Shown here one piece after another: positions 13,826 to 24,030 of a stretch of DNA of 64,000 nucleotides. The DNA lies in contig NC_079205.1 in assembly GCF_026745355.1 (NCBI RefSeq), positions 51,074,916-51,138,915 on the forward strand, written 5' to 3'. Under the pieces are notes generated by a model, which saw only the letters and a program-made list of their open reading frames with translations, was not told the DNA's origin and did not search any database. The stretch is from Beta vulgaris subsp. vulgaris (lineage: Eukaryota > Streptophyta > Magnoliopsida > Caryophyllales > Amaranthaceae). Every line of letters starts with the position of its first letter. Position 1 is the first letter of the stretch. A program made the position numbers and the translations under genes.

Positions 13826-14468
13826 TAATCATATTTAATTTTTTGGAAAAAAGTACCTATTAAAATCAAAATTTTGTGAAAAACTACCTAATAAAAAAAA
13901 GTTGTGAAAAACTACCTAATAAAAACAAAAGTTTGTAAAATACTACCATCCGCCGGATTTTGACTGTTGACTTCCGTTCTCCGGCGTTGACTTCCCCACG
14001 TGACCTCACGTGACCCCCAAAATCATCCCCCACCTACAGCCACCAAGACACCACCCCAACCACCAGACACCACTCCACATACCCTTAGCCCCCGAAACAC
14101 CTCCCCTACCCCCAGCCACCACCTCTCCCACCCCTAGCACCACCCATTGCGCCACCCAAACCTCCACCCATTACGCCACCCAAAACCCCAGCCGGCCACC
14201 CAAATGCCCAAAATTAACCCTCTCCTCCCCACCCGACACCCAAAACAGCCAAAAACCACCCTCCCTTCCCGCAACCCCCCCTCCACTAATTTCCGGCACC
14301 CCACAAACCTAATCCCCCACCCAAAATAGCTAATAACCCACAAAAACCCAGAAAACCCGTTAACCCGTTAAACCCTAGAAAACGGGTTTTCTGGGTTTTT
14401 ATTGGTTATTGGTGGTTTTGGATGGAGATTAGGTTCATTTACCTTCTGTCTTTTCTCTTTAAAATTTA
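13826..14468. mobile_element. C-rich insert flanked by 16-bp direct repeats
   Basis: AATCTAAACTCTAAAG occurs at 13810-13825 and again at 14469-14484. The insert between them starts with several copies of a GTGAAAAACTACCTAATAAA-like unit (about 13870-13950). It then carries a strongly C-rich block (14000-14330) unlike its AT-rich surroundings. The right end does not mirror the left. It may be a retroposon with a long target duplication, or one end of a MULE-like element. Confidence 0.45.
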
Positions 14469-14484
14469 AATCTAAACTCTAAAG

Positions 14485-15268
14485 AATTCTCTTAATTTCA
14501 AATTTATTTATTTATTTATTTATTTAAAAAAAATAAATCATATAAAAATTAATCAATTGTAAGATAGGCAATAAACTTATGAAGCCGTACCTCCCATTAT
14601 TTTCAAATAGATATCCGGCTAACATCAAAAGAAGTAAATATAAAAATATGTTAAAAAAATTTGCTAATGTAATTGACCATTGTCAATGAAGCAAGACAGA
14701 TGATCGATTGAGCAACCCCGCAAGAAATTTGGTATTTGAGTGAAATACTGTAAAATTGTATGTGGAGCAATTAACTTAAATTTCAACATTATTCGGACTA
14801 ATGGAACAAAACAGCTCAAATAAATCAATTATTCTAATATATACCGACATAAAATAATTTTGCAAACATGTAAACAACCCAAAAAAAACAAGATCTACTA
14901 GTAATTTAAATAGGAGTAAGTTAGGGAGTTAGGGGGACGGACTACATATTAATCAACAACAAAAATAATTCAACACAACTACACTTCAATAAAAAACAAT
15001 AATCCCAAAACCGAAAAATTCAAGAATTAACCCTTGCATATTTTCTCTTCACCTAAAAATTATGTTATAGGTTTAGATAATTATAAATTTATAATTATTA
15101 TACGAAATAGTAGATAATATAAACCAAATAGTCTAAACATTAATATTATATTTAACGATTAATCTCTATTTTTAATATATCTCTCAATCAAAGTCGTATA
15201 ATGTTTTGTTTGGATCGTTTCAATATATCTTATCAAAATATCTAATGGATATCATTTTTACTTGATAT
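14485..15268. other. Intergenic, AT-rich
   Basis: I see no gene or clear repeat here beyond short A/T runs. Confidence 0.5.
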
Positions 15269-15282
15269 GAATTACTATATAT

Positions 15283-15295
15283 TTTTTTTTGACAG
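15283..15295 (-). mobile_element. Retroposon scar: 13 bp ending CTGTC plus A-tail
   Basis: On the minus strand the insert is CTGTC followed by eight A. It lies between two perfect copies of GAATTACTATATAT (15269-15282 and 15296-15309). A poly(A)-tailed remnant inside a 14-bp duplication is what target-primed reverse transcription leaves after extreme 5' truncation. Confidence 0.6.
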
Positions 15296-15471
15296 GAATT
15301 ACTATATATATTGATAATTAAATTTATACATTGACAAACGTAATGAATAAATTATGCCAAATAATAAAGAACGAGGGATTAGTTACCAAGCCAATTACAA
15401 CAATAATATAGGGTGACAAAGTACCATCAGGAAATTTGCCAACAAAAATTATCAAAATACAATAATTAAGT

Positions 15472-15490
15472 ATCTGTCAAAAAAAAAAAA
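15472..15490 (+). mobile_element. Retroposon scar: 19 bp ending CTGTC plus A-tail
   Basis: The insert ATCTGTC followed by A residues lies between two perfect copies of ATACAATAATTAAGT (15457-15471 and 15491-15505). Its last non-A bases, CTGTC, are the same as in the scars at 15283 and 35561. Confidence 0.65.
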
Positions 15491-15613
15491 ATACAATAAT
15501 TAAGTGAAACAAGTAAATGTCAATGACATTAGAATAAAAAATAAATTAAAAAGAGATGAATGGAGTTATAATGGTTATATAGTAATATATAAAATGTTAA
15601 AACATTGAAAAGG

Positions 15614-15682
15614 CCACAATCTTGCCATAAAGGCAAGGAAGGGCTCCTAGCTGCGGTATATTTACCTTTTGCCGAAAAAAAG
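15614..15682 (+). mobile_element. Retroposon scar: 69 bp ending TTTTGCCG plus A-tail
   Basis: A 69-bp GC-richer insert ends in TTTTGCCG and an A-run. It is flanked by two perfect copies of AAACATTGAAAAGG (15600-15613 and 15683-15696). It fits a heavily 5'-truncated SINE or LINE copy from a family other than the CTGTC scars. Confidence 0.65.
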
Positions 15683-16383
15683 AAACATTGAAAAGGATTG
15701 AATAGATAGTTTAATTTTGTGGATGTCTTATTCTAAGTAATAATATTTTCCTTTCCCTCTCACTTGAGGTACCACCGCCACTCTTATTTTCCTATTCTTT
15801 CTTTTGGAGATATTATATAAACGACAGCCAATATGTCACAATAAATCATTTATTGTATCTTTCTTTTTCGGATTTCATGGTCCCGCCCGATCTGCTAGAA
15901 AAATGGGCGGGTTTTGGCAAGAAAAATGGGCGGGTTTTGCCCATTCTCCGGTATATGATGCATTGATTATAGTAGAGAAGTCTGCATACAAGTTCAAGAC
16001 ACACAGAATCAAGGAGAAGAACATTTCTCTAGTCATAATAAGACCATCATCCAGTACCAGAGAACACCACGGAAAACTACAAACTTGCCAGTTATGGAGA
16101 AACTGCAATGTGAAGCTTCACATTTGAGTGAGGGAAATGGAGGGGTTAAAAAGATGGATGCACCTAAGGACGTCGTGAGCAAGATGCTAGAAAGAAAGGA
16201 AAAGAAAACAATTGGTTACCAGGGAGCCGCTTCAAAAAGGGGGAATGAGCTCGAAGAATGCTGACACATTAGGAAAAAATAAAGTTGAAATCACTCTTAA
16301 TCCAATCCTAGGCATACTGTTCAACAGTTTATGCAACTAATTAAAGGTTTGGAGGGATAAGATGATAAGCTAAGAGCGATAAG

Positions 16384-18006
16384 GGGTATGGGATTCGGAG
16401 GCCTCATGCATCTTAACTTTCCAAGGAATGACACAATATTCGCGGCAAAACTTATGAGAGATTTTGACCCCTATGGGATGTGCATACTTTTAGATAGGAA
16501 CAGAGACATTAAGGTATTTTATTTTTATTAGTTTAGTATATTCGTAAATGTTCTTTTTTAGTAGTATGATGTTATTTGATTTGTACCTTTATGAAGTTTC
16601 CCTGTTTGATTTCTAGTCTGTAGTTTAGTTATGTCAATTCTTGTATATATGTACATATTTTGACAATCAGTATGGTGCTATAAGTTTTTAATGTGAATGT
16701 TCTTTTACTGTCTGTGTTGTGTTCTTTTTATATACTTTCATGTTCATTTTCATTTTTGTGATTTTTTAGTATGACGAATATGTAGTATCAAGTCTTATAT
16801 GAATATGTTCTTTTTAAATAATTATGGTGTTCCTTTTTTTTTACACTTTCATGTTCTTTTCCATGATCATTAATTTTGTGATTGTCTATAATTTTTGGTT
16901 TCTCAAATTTCATCTGCAAATGTTCATTTTAAAATAGTATGGGAATCTTTGGTACTTACCTTCATGTTCTTTCCTTTTTATCTTGTGCGTTTTGTGTGTG
17001 TAGTTTGTTTGTTCTCAATTATTAAATACTCTGATTTTTTTATAATTAGACACTAAAGATACATCCATGTGTATTAATAATCTCTTCCTAAAAACATTTA
17101 AAATAGTTATTGTGAGTACAATTAAAACCCAACACCTCATAATACACTTATTCACGCTAAAATTATAATATCCAAAAAATAGAAAATCGAAATTTAAAGT
17201 AGGACACTATTAAAAGAAACATGCTAAATATTCTTCCATTGCTCAAACGTATATTTGAATGTTAAATAATAAACTTATCATTTTGGGTTTTTTTTTAATC
17301 ATGACGTAGATTTGAAAGTTCTTTTGTAAATAGTTTTGTGTTCTTTAATTTATATACCTTCATGTGCATTTCGTTTTGTGGGTTTTGTATAGTATTTTGT
17401 TGTAATGGTTTTTTTTTTCCATAACACAAATCAAGGTCGATGCAATAGATGTCCATCTCGTATATGGTATTTCTATTGGGAAGTCATTGTTGAGGGAAAA
17501 GACGAGGATGAGAAGTTTTATGAATTGTTGGAAAATTGGAAACAGTATCATGGTGGTGGAGTTCCTAGTCTGAAAGCTATAGTTGAGAAACTTCTTAGTC
17601 ATGACGTTAATCTTGATGACAATTGGAGGAGGAGCTTTTTGGTTTTAGTAGTTAACACATGCATCAAGTCTAACTCAAACACCCAACCACTGTATCGATT
17701 TCTTAGTACTACCTTTGACACCACGCGTATATCTTCATACGACTGGTGTAAATATACGTTGGATAGCTTATCTGAATGGGCAATTTACTGGAAGAAGAAC
17801 ACTACAAGGTTCTTCCCGGGGCCATTACCCTTCCTCATGGTATCTTATTATTTTCTTTAGTAGCTTTAATATTATTTTCAATTAGTTGTTTTTCTTATTT
17901 TTTACATTAATGTCTTCTCTTGTTTTCCAGATTTGTTATTTTGATCGACTGCAAAGGCAAACTTTTTCTCATACTAGATTGTTTCCGCTCATCTTGTCAT
18001 GGCGTT
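16384..18006 (+). pseudogene. N-terminal part of a transposon Ulp1-type protease gene
   Basis: Exons can be read at 16384-16513, 17436-17839 and 17931-18006, with GT and AG ends. The peptides include MGFGGLMHLNFPRNDTIF, VDAIDVHLVYGIS and, after a frameshift, PSLKAIVEKLLSHDVNLDDN and FFPGPLPFLM. This layout (a plant-specific N-terminal region followed by a Ulp1 peptidase) belongs to protease genes carried by Mutator-like elements such as the Kaonashi group (family knowledge). Coding is lost at 18006-18007, where sequence switches to a cyclin-L copy. The C-terminal protease half resumes at 30533 beyond the retrotransposon. The frameshift and the split make it a pseudogene. Confidence 0.65.
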
Positions 18007-18776
18007 TACATTCCATTCGGTGAAAGACAATCAGGACTTGTCTGGCTTTCCTTGGACTCTCCTCAAGTTTTGATGCCAGCCAAACACAACTGGCAGCTAC
18101 GCTCTGAAAATCAGTGTAATTAAAATCCAAAAGCAATATTAGAGCAGGAAGAAGAATAAGTAAAATACAAAATTTCACTCTCCAACAAAACAAACCAGCA
18201 GAAATAAAGAGATACAACCTTCACATTGAAGCGCGCAAATGACTTCTTGCAGTAAAATCGATGGAACAGAACCTGGCTAGTAGCCATAACAGCTTGAGGT
18301 TTAAGATTCATCAATGAAGGACAACAGAAACCACATTATATCGAAAAAAGGAGAAAGTCACAGCAGAAAGAACTAGCACAGCTATGCGTAAATATAAAGG
18401 ATACAATCTAAGAAGAATGCCACTCTCTTGGATAAGATCACATCCATATATCCATAGCGTAATTTATGTTTCCTCGTCTATAGCATCTTTCCTTGATGGA
18501 GAGTTCGTTAGTTGCTCCTCTGTCAAGTAAAATGTGTCTATCGCCGTGTAAATCATCTTCCACCAATACCCAACGAACTATCTCAACAGATTTAGTCGAC
18601 TATAATGAACTCAAACATACATTCAATTTCAATGAACCAGTCCATACACTATCAATTTATCAAATACTCTCCAACATTTTAATTTTGTAGGTCAAATTTC
18701 CCAAATTTTTACAGTATTTCTTTTACTATTAATTATATATTAAAAGAATTAACGTTATCATGTGAAAAGTGTAAAG
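18007..18776 (-). pseudogene. Truncated duplicate of cyclin-L exons 1-3
   Basis: This segment matches 9621-10380 almost base for base, with scattered substitutions and two small insertions. It holds cyclin-L exon 1 (start codon kept), exon 2 and most of exon 3. Exon 3 breaks off after the FHRMEC codons at the junction with the Ulp1 exon. The acceptor of exon 2, AG in the parent (9916-9915), is AA here (18302-18301), so splicing would fail. The copy is about 8.4 kb from its source and in the same orientation. High identity implies a recent event. Confidence 0.9.
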
Positions 18777-19475
18777 AACACAGAAAGTAGTAACTAAAAC
18801 CTAATTGATACTTTGAACATATGATAGCAACGAATTTATGATCATTGGGTTCCACAAAATCCTAAAACATTAAATTTATTTAGCTTTGTCCAGTGAAAAA
18901 AATTAAGCATACGTGCATTCCTGAATTCTTGCTCAACGGAAGATAAAAATTATTAATTCAAAACTTGTACACAAACCTTCAAAATTTGGGAGATCCAAGT
19001 TCTTGGTGTCGTCGAAAAGATGAATTTGCCTGCAATTGTATTCTTTCACTCTTCTTCACTGTCCCCCAAATTTTGGGATGGAAAATTGATTTTGGAAATC
19101 TGAAATTGTGTGAAATAATTCGTGAACTTTATGGTAAAAAGCTGAAACGGATGAATCTAGAGAGAGAATTGTAAATTGTAATCGGGGGTTAGGGTTCGCG
19201 AGTTCTTGTGTTACTATGTTTTTGTTTTATTTGTTGTTTTTCACCGCAAATATGTATGTAGACTCGAGATCACCATCCACACTGTGATCTTGGATTGAAA
19301 CGCGCCTAGCAACAAACTAAACGCAGGGAATTTAAGTAAATTTAAAAAAATTGACAAAACAGAATTTAAATAAATTTAAAAAAATTGACAAAATAGAATT
19401 TAAATAAATTAAAAAAAAAATACAGAAATCAGTGAAAATATCGCGGAATTTGCGGATGAATTTCAAATTTATAGC
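18777..19475. other. Sequence beyond the cyclin-L copy, up to the retrotransposon
   Basis: No protein match. On the minus strand, a stretch ending at about 18978 with a good donor (AAG then GTTTGTG) could be a non-coding first exon, perhaps of the duplicated cyclin-L copy. Near 19328-19415 lies a 34-bp tandem repeat. The retrotransposon begins at 19476 after ATAGC. Confidence 0.4.
19328..19415. repeat. 34-bp tandem repeat, about 2.5 copies
   Basis: Units start with GAATTTAARTAAATT at 19328, 19362 and 19396 and include AAAAATTGACAAAA. Confidence 0.75.
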
Positions 19476-20104
19476 TGTTACGTAGTATGAAACTAGTAAA
19501 CTAATACAACAACTCCCAACTTCGGATTCTTAATAATTTGGAGACTTGTGCAACAATGATTGGCTCGGATCCAGGTGCAAACTTCTGACCAACAACCTGC
19601 AAAAAGGGACCCACCCTGGAGGTTTGGGTGGTATTTCCCCCTCCGATGCTTAAGTCAGATATCAGGGATGTAAAGGAACTTTTAGAGAGAGAAAGTAGAG
19701 AGAGAGAGAAGAATTTATGACAGAGTACAGTACTTGCTCTGAAAAACGTACCTTTCACCCTGAAATCAAGGACTATTTATACTGTTTGAAATGACTGTTG
19801 TACCTTGATGTCACCCTAATTTGGGAGCATCTGATTGGCTAATCAATGAAATGGGACACGTGGCAGCTGTTGATTGGTTAATACACTTTACTTTTATGTA
19901 GAGGTGCAGACCACCTTTACTGGGCCTGAAGTACAATCTTTGGGCCATTAGAGGGACTTTTAGTACTCTTCCTTCAGGGAAACGTACTTTTAGCCCTGCA
20001 AACTGTTGGCCCTTTGTACTTTGCCTCCATGAGCGTATGCCACATGTAGGGCTCTGATGAGGCCACGTGTCAGCTTGATAGCCGTTGATTTTTAGGCTAC
20101 AACA
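19476..20104 (-). repeat. 3' LTR, complete, 629 bp
   Basis: On the plus strand it starts TGTTACGTAG and ends GGCTACAACA, so the termini are TG and CA with short imperfect inverted ends. It is followed by the polypurine tract. The first 110 bp are repeated at 30245-30354. Confidence 0.85.
19774..19781 (-). promoter_or_regulatory. LTR TATA box
   Basis: The minus strand reads TATAAATA, placed inside the LTR so that transcripts would start near 19745 and leave an R-U5 of roughly 270 bp. It is in the 3' LTR; the matching part of the 5' LTR is gone, so genomic RNA cannot start in its normal place. Confidence 0.65.
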
Positions 20105-20120
20105 TTTGCCCCTTAAAAGA
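20105..20120 (-). other. Polypurine tract
   Basis: The minus strand reads TTTTAAGGGGCAAA directly before the LTR's TGTTGTAG. Position and composition fit the plus-strand DNA primer of an LTR retrotransposon and fix the LTR border. Confidence 0.75.
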
Positions 20121-20288
20121 GGGAGTTATTATCTTCTAGGCGCCAAGACGGTTAATCTTCCTCTTTTAACCTACCTGGAACTGCCCTTCTCTTTTTCAAA
20201 AAAGAGGCGCCACTTTAGCGGTCTTCACAGGTCAACCCCTATGAACAACAGTTACTTTTTACCGGATGGGGGGTCATTTTCACCCCTC

Positions 20289-20296
20289 TATAAATA
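20289..20296 (+). promoter_or_regulatory. TATA box of the antisense gene
   Basis: TATAAATA lies about 400 bp upstream of the likely coding start and just outside the LTR. A start near 20325 would give a leader exon ending at the donor CAG/GTATTT (20480/20481). This suggests the antisense gene has its own promoter, opposed to the LTR promoter. Confidence 0.6.
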
Positions 20297-20705
20297 TGTG
20301 ACTTTGTCGTTTCTGGAATCATTTTAACATTGCTGAGAAATTTTCTAGAGAGAGAGACTCCGCAAATTTTACTGAATTTCTAGAGAGAGAAACTACCCCC
20401 GTCCAAGCTCTTGCAATTGCTACTCTGCTCGTCCGAGGCCTCAAGTCGTCTTTGACATTCGTCCGAGCTTTCTTCTACAGGTATTTCTTCACTCATCTTT
20501 TTTATATTTCCAAGCATATTTTAAGAAAATGGATTCGTCCTCTTCCTTGAACAATTCCGGCCGCTCAAGGGTTGGTGCTAACCCTAGAACAGAGGGCCTA
20601 ACTTCCTCGGCATCTTCTAGAGTTGGTCCCATCTCGGCCGGACATGCATTCTTTTTCTTTAGCCATGGACGGCAAAGTCAGACGACCAAGTCTTTACCTG
20701 TGCAG

Positions 20706-23700
20706 GGTAATATGGCGCGCGTCAAGCAGACGGCTCGTATCAGAAGAGGGGTTAACATGCCGGCCTCTAGCTCAGAAAGAGAGGGATCAACTGGCCGGAT
20801 TCCTGCTGACGGAGAACGAGAGATCCAAAGTGCTCGTCCTGCCAATCAAAACCCATCTCCTGAACTCGTCCAGGAGGAGTCTGAAAGACGAGGCTCTCCT
20901 GAGCCTAACCCGTCAAACCCCAGAGCGGCCTCAGATGAGACAAATGAGGCCAAAAGCTCTTCTGGTACTTGCAGTGGCTCAGACGAGCCATCCACCACAT
21001 CTTCTGAGATAAGGAGGCGTCTGGGCCCCTTGTCTGACCCTAGATACATTCTGGCCGAATCTGGCTGGCTAGGACGGGTAGGTCGCCATCTAGACCACCT
21101 TTCTTCAGCCATACCCATGCCGGGGTATCGGTTTGTTCTTCCTGGCCGGGAGGACACTATACTTAGTGCTCCTGCTGGCCATTTTGCTGTTTACCGTCTA
21201 GCTTTAGATGCCGGACTACGCTTTCCTCTTCATTCCTTCATTACTAGAATTCTTTATTATTATAACCTAGGACTCAACCAACTTGCCCCAAATTCGTGGC
21301 AAAATATTTTAACCTTCATAGCCGTCTGTGAGCTTAAAGGCGTCCAGCCTCCATGGCGGCCTTCTCACAAATACACTATGTCTCCAAAGTCCCCAAAACT
21401 GTTAATGGGGCTTGGGTGAGTGTTTGCAATAAGCAAGGCTTCATGACGTCTTGGGACAAAACGTCCAAGATGCATGCTTGGAAGGCCGAGTTCCTGTTCG
21501 TCCAAGCTCCAAACGAGGCGGTAGCCAGAAGGTACCGTTATACTAGCCGGGGCGCCACCAATACCGGACGAACTGCGTCCTTTCTGGAGCTTGAGGACAG
21601 CTCGGCTGAGCACCTGGTGGAATACTTTAAAACCTCAGAGTATTTCATCGATGACGTCTCCTTTAGAGGTCCGTCCAACTGGATCCCTTTCAAGGAGATG
21701 TTTTACAACGACGACTTCTTGGTCGCGGTCGGGCTGAAGCCGGCCGCAGATAGAGGTATATCTTTCAAAAGTTGTAAGGGAAAAACTCCTTCGTCCTGAG
21801 TTCAAGAATTTCACCTATTTTCTCTTCTTATGCAGATTCAGCCAAGGCAAAGTTAGGAAAATCTTGGAAAGGCGACATGAGCGCGTCCAAGTTTACTGAC
21901 TCCCTTTGGAAGGAGTTCAGCAAGTCCGGTGCTGAAAAAAGAGCGGACACTCTGGTATATATTAATATATATATTTTTTTAAATTTTTTTTTTGCATCAA
22001 TAGATCCTTCTGACGTCCTGCTTTCACGAAGAGTAAGCCGTCCTTACTGGTTTCGGACGCTTTGCCTCTCCGAAGAGCAAACCGTCTTGACTGATTTTGG
22101 ACGCTTTGCCTTCGCGAAGAGCAAGCCGTCTGAAATCCATCTTTGACGTTTTGCCTCTTCGAAGAGCAAACCGCCTTGACTGATTTTGGACGCTTTGCCT
22201 CCTCGAAGAGTAAGCCGTCTGAAATCCGTCTTTGACGTTTTGCTTCTTCACATAGCTAGTCGTCCTGACTGGATTTTGGACGCTTTGCCTCCGCGAAGGG
22301 CAAGCCGTCTGAAATCCATCTTTGACGTTTTGCTTCTTCAAAGAGCTAGTCGTCCTGACTGGGTTTTGGACGCTTTGCCTCCGCGAAGGGCAAGCCGTCT
22401 GAAATCCATCTTTGACGTTTTGCTTCTTCAAAGAGCTAGTCGTCCTGACTGGGTTTTGGACGCTTTGCCTCCTCGAAGAGCAACCAGTCATGAATCCGCC
22501 TTGGACGATTTGGCTCCTAGAAGAGTGGATCGTCCAAATAATATCTGAACGCCTTGCACTTTTAATCAGAGCATCAAAATATATCTTCAAGACGAGTTCT
22601 AACTTGGATCTTTTTTCAGAAAAACGCCCCAACGTCCAAGGCGTTGGTGGAGAAGGCGGCCTCAAAGAAGAGGTCGGCCACAATTGGCGAGGCACCTCCT
22701 CCCAAAAAATCCAAAGGCTTCACAGCCAAAAAGAAGAAACCTTCCCGGCCTCCACCAAAAGTGGTGATCAATATCCCGGTCGAGGATGCCTCTCCAGCCA
22801 CTGAGGAGAGGGGCCTGATCCCCTATGCCGCCGCGGCCGATCAGACCCTTGAGCAACCAGAGGCCCTTGCTCAGCTGGAGGTATTTGAGTTGAAGCCGGA
22901 CACTTCTGTGGACGGATCAGCTTTTTCGGGGCCGGTCGCTAAGCTGGTAAATCAGATGCCGGAGGCCTATAAGACGGCTTCCCTTTCCTCTGGTGAGTCC
23001 TACTACTCAAACTTTGTTAGGACCTTGCGCGTTGGCGGACGGCCAATGAGTCCCTCCAACCGTCAGACGGTCGTAATACCCATCAAAAATACTGACAAGT
23101 CAACTCTTTAGATAAGGGAAAGGGCAAAGCTGAGGAGGCTCCAGCCGGCTCTCCCGTCCTCTCGGATGACGAAGCATCGACCGCCTTCACGAGGATGAGC
23201 CCGGCCAAAAGGGAGAAGCTCAAGATGGAGCTCTTCAAATGCTTCCCTGAGCCTTACATAAAGGGTTTAAGGGGAGCCTCTTCAGGGCATGTTGGCTACA
23301 TGTCTCAGCTGGCTGCAGAGGTAAGCTTCTCTTTGGACGCTCCAAATTCCATACTTAAAATATATATTAAATTTTTTTTCTAACATTCGTCCTGACCCTT
23401 CTGTCCTCCTCCCACTTTCAGCTCTTTGCTCGCAGCATGATAACTGAATATTGGGCGAAGGAGCTTAGAAAGGAAAACAAAAGGCTCGTCCAAGATGTGA
23501 CCGCGGCCGCGGACCTTGCTTAGTTCAAAATGGCCGAGCAGGAAGTGCTGCATCAACAGTCCAAGCTAGCCTGGGAGATGCGGTCAGCTGATATTGAGTC
23601 CCAGAATAAAAGTTATCTACTTCGGCTGACCGAAATGCTGGACGAGAGAGCGTCTCTGGAACGCTACCTTCTGGACAAGAGGAACTCAGTCATGACCATG

Positions 23701-24030
23701 GCTGCAGAGTTTTACAAGGAGAACCTCATCCTGAAGGTTAAAAATCAAACTCTCCGAGCTGAGGTTGCGGCCACGGTTAAAGCAGCCAAGGAGGCTATGA
23801 ACACCGTCATAGATACCTCAAAAGAATGGGTTGTGCAGGCCTTTGGTATGATGGCCGAAGAAGAGGATATTCCCAGTTATGCTCGTCGGCTGGAGTTCCA
23901 AGAAAGCTTGCACAAAGCCACCATATCAGGGGCAGAACTTCCCGTCTTCGAAGAATCTTCTGAGGATGAAGAAGGAGAAGAAGATATGGAGGCTCAGAAC
24001 GAAGATGACAATGATCCTCCTGCCGCTTAA
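20706..24030 (+). pseudogene. Antisense accessory gene of the retrotransposon, with an H3-tail-like N-terminus
   Basis: Exons: about 20706-21755, 21836-21954, 22620-22992, 23112-23320 and 23422-24030, joined in phase. A leader intron 20481-20705 is likely. The first ATG after it (20712) gives MARVKQTARIRRG, close to the histone H3 tail. Then comes the domain known as putative gypsy-type transposon (PF04195), with RFPLHSFITRILYYYNLGLN and LAPNSWQNILTFIAV. Next is a Lys-rich segment (KKRSATIGEAPPPKKSKG), then a helical, probably coiled-coil region, and an acidic end (SSEDEEGEEDMEAQNEDD). Breaks: a one-base loss near 21350 and an in-frame TAG at 23521. Intron 3 (21955-22619) holds a 90-bp minisatellite. 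An upstream in-frame ATG at 20529 exists, but the added residues (FFFFS) look like translated polypyrimidine tract. Function is unknown. Confidence 0.75.
22055..22545. repeat. 90-bp minisatellite in intron 3 of the antisense gene
   Basis: The unit start GACGTTTTGC recurs at 22145, 22234, 22324 and 22414, a period of 89-90 bp, with looser copies on both sides. The period is 30 codons, so a plus-strand frame (units ending SIFDVLLLQRASRPDWV) and a minus-strand frame (units with QNPVRTTSSLKKQNVKDGF) both stay open. I read these frames as by-products of the period, not as proteins. The place, between pol and the 3' LTR, is where Tat-clade elements often hold variable tandem repeats (family knowledge). 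Confidence 0.85.

Noticed and set aside
14010..14343. Pro/Thr-rich frames on both strands
   Set aside because: They come from the C-rich body of the insert at 13826-14468. No start context, no homology.
20529..20711. Upstream ATG as the start of the antisense protein
   Set aside because: The segment contains two strong acceptor-like polypyrimidine tracts translated as FFFFS and follows a good donor at 20481, so it is better read as intron. It is not excluded.
22024..22695. Minus-strand frame of 223 codons over the minisatellite
   Set aside because: It is open only because the 90-bp unit is a multiple of three. It lies in an intron of the plus-strand gene, outside pol, with no family match.
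23068..23111. Short 44-bp intron in the antisense gene to remove the stop at 23109
   Set aside because: It is below plant intron size. The donor G/GTGAGT at 22993 gives a normal 119-bp intron and also restores the frame.
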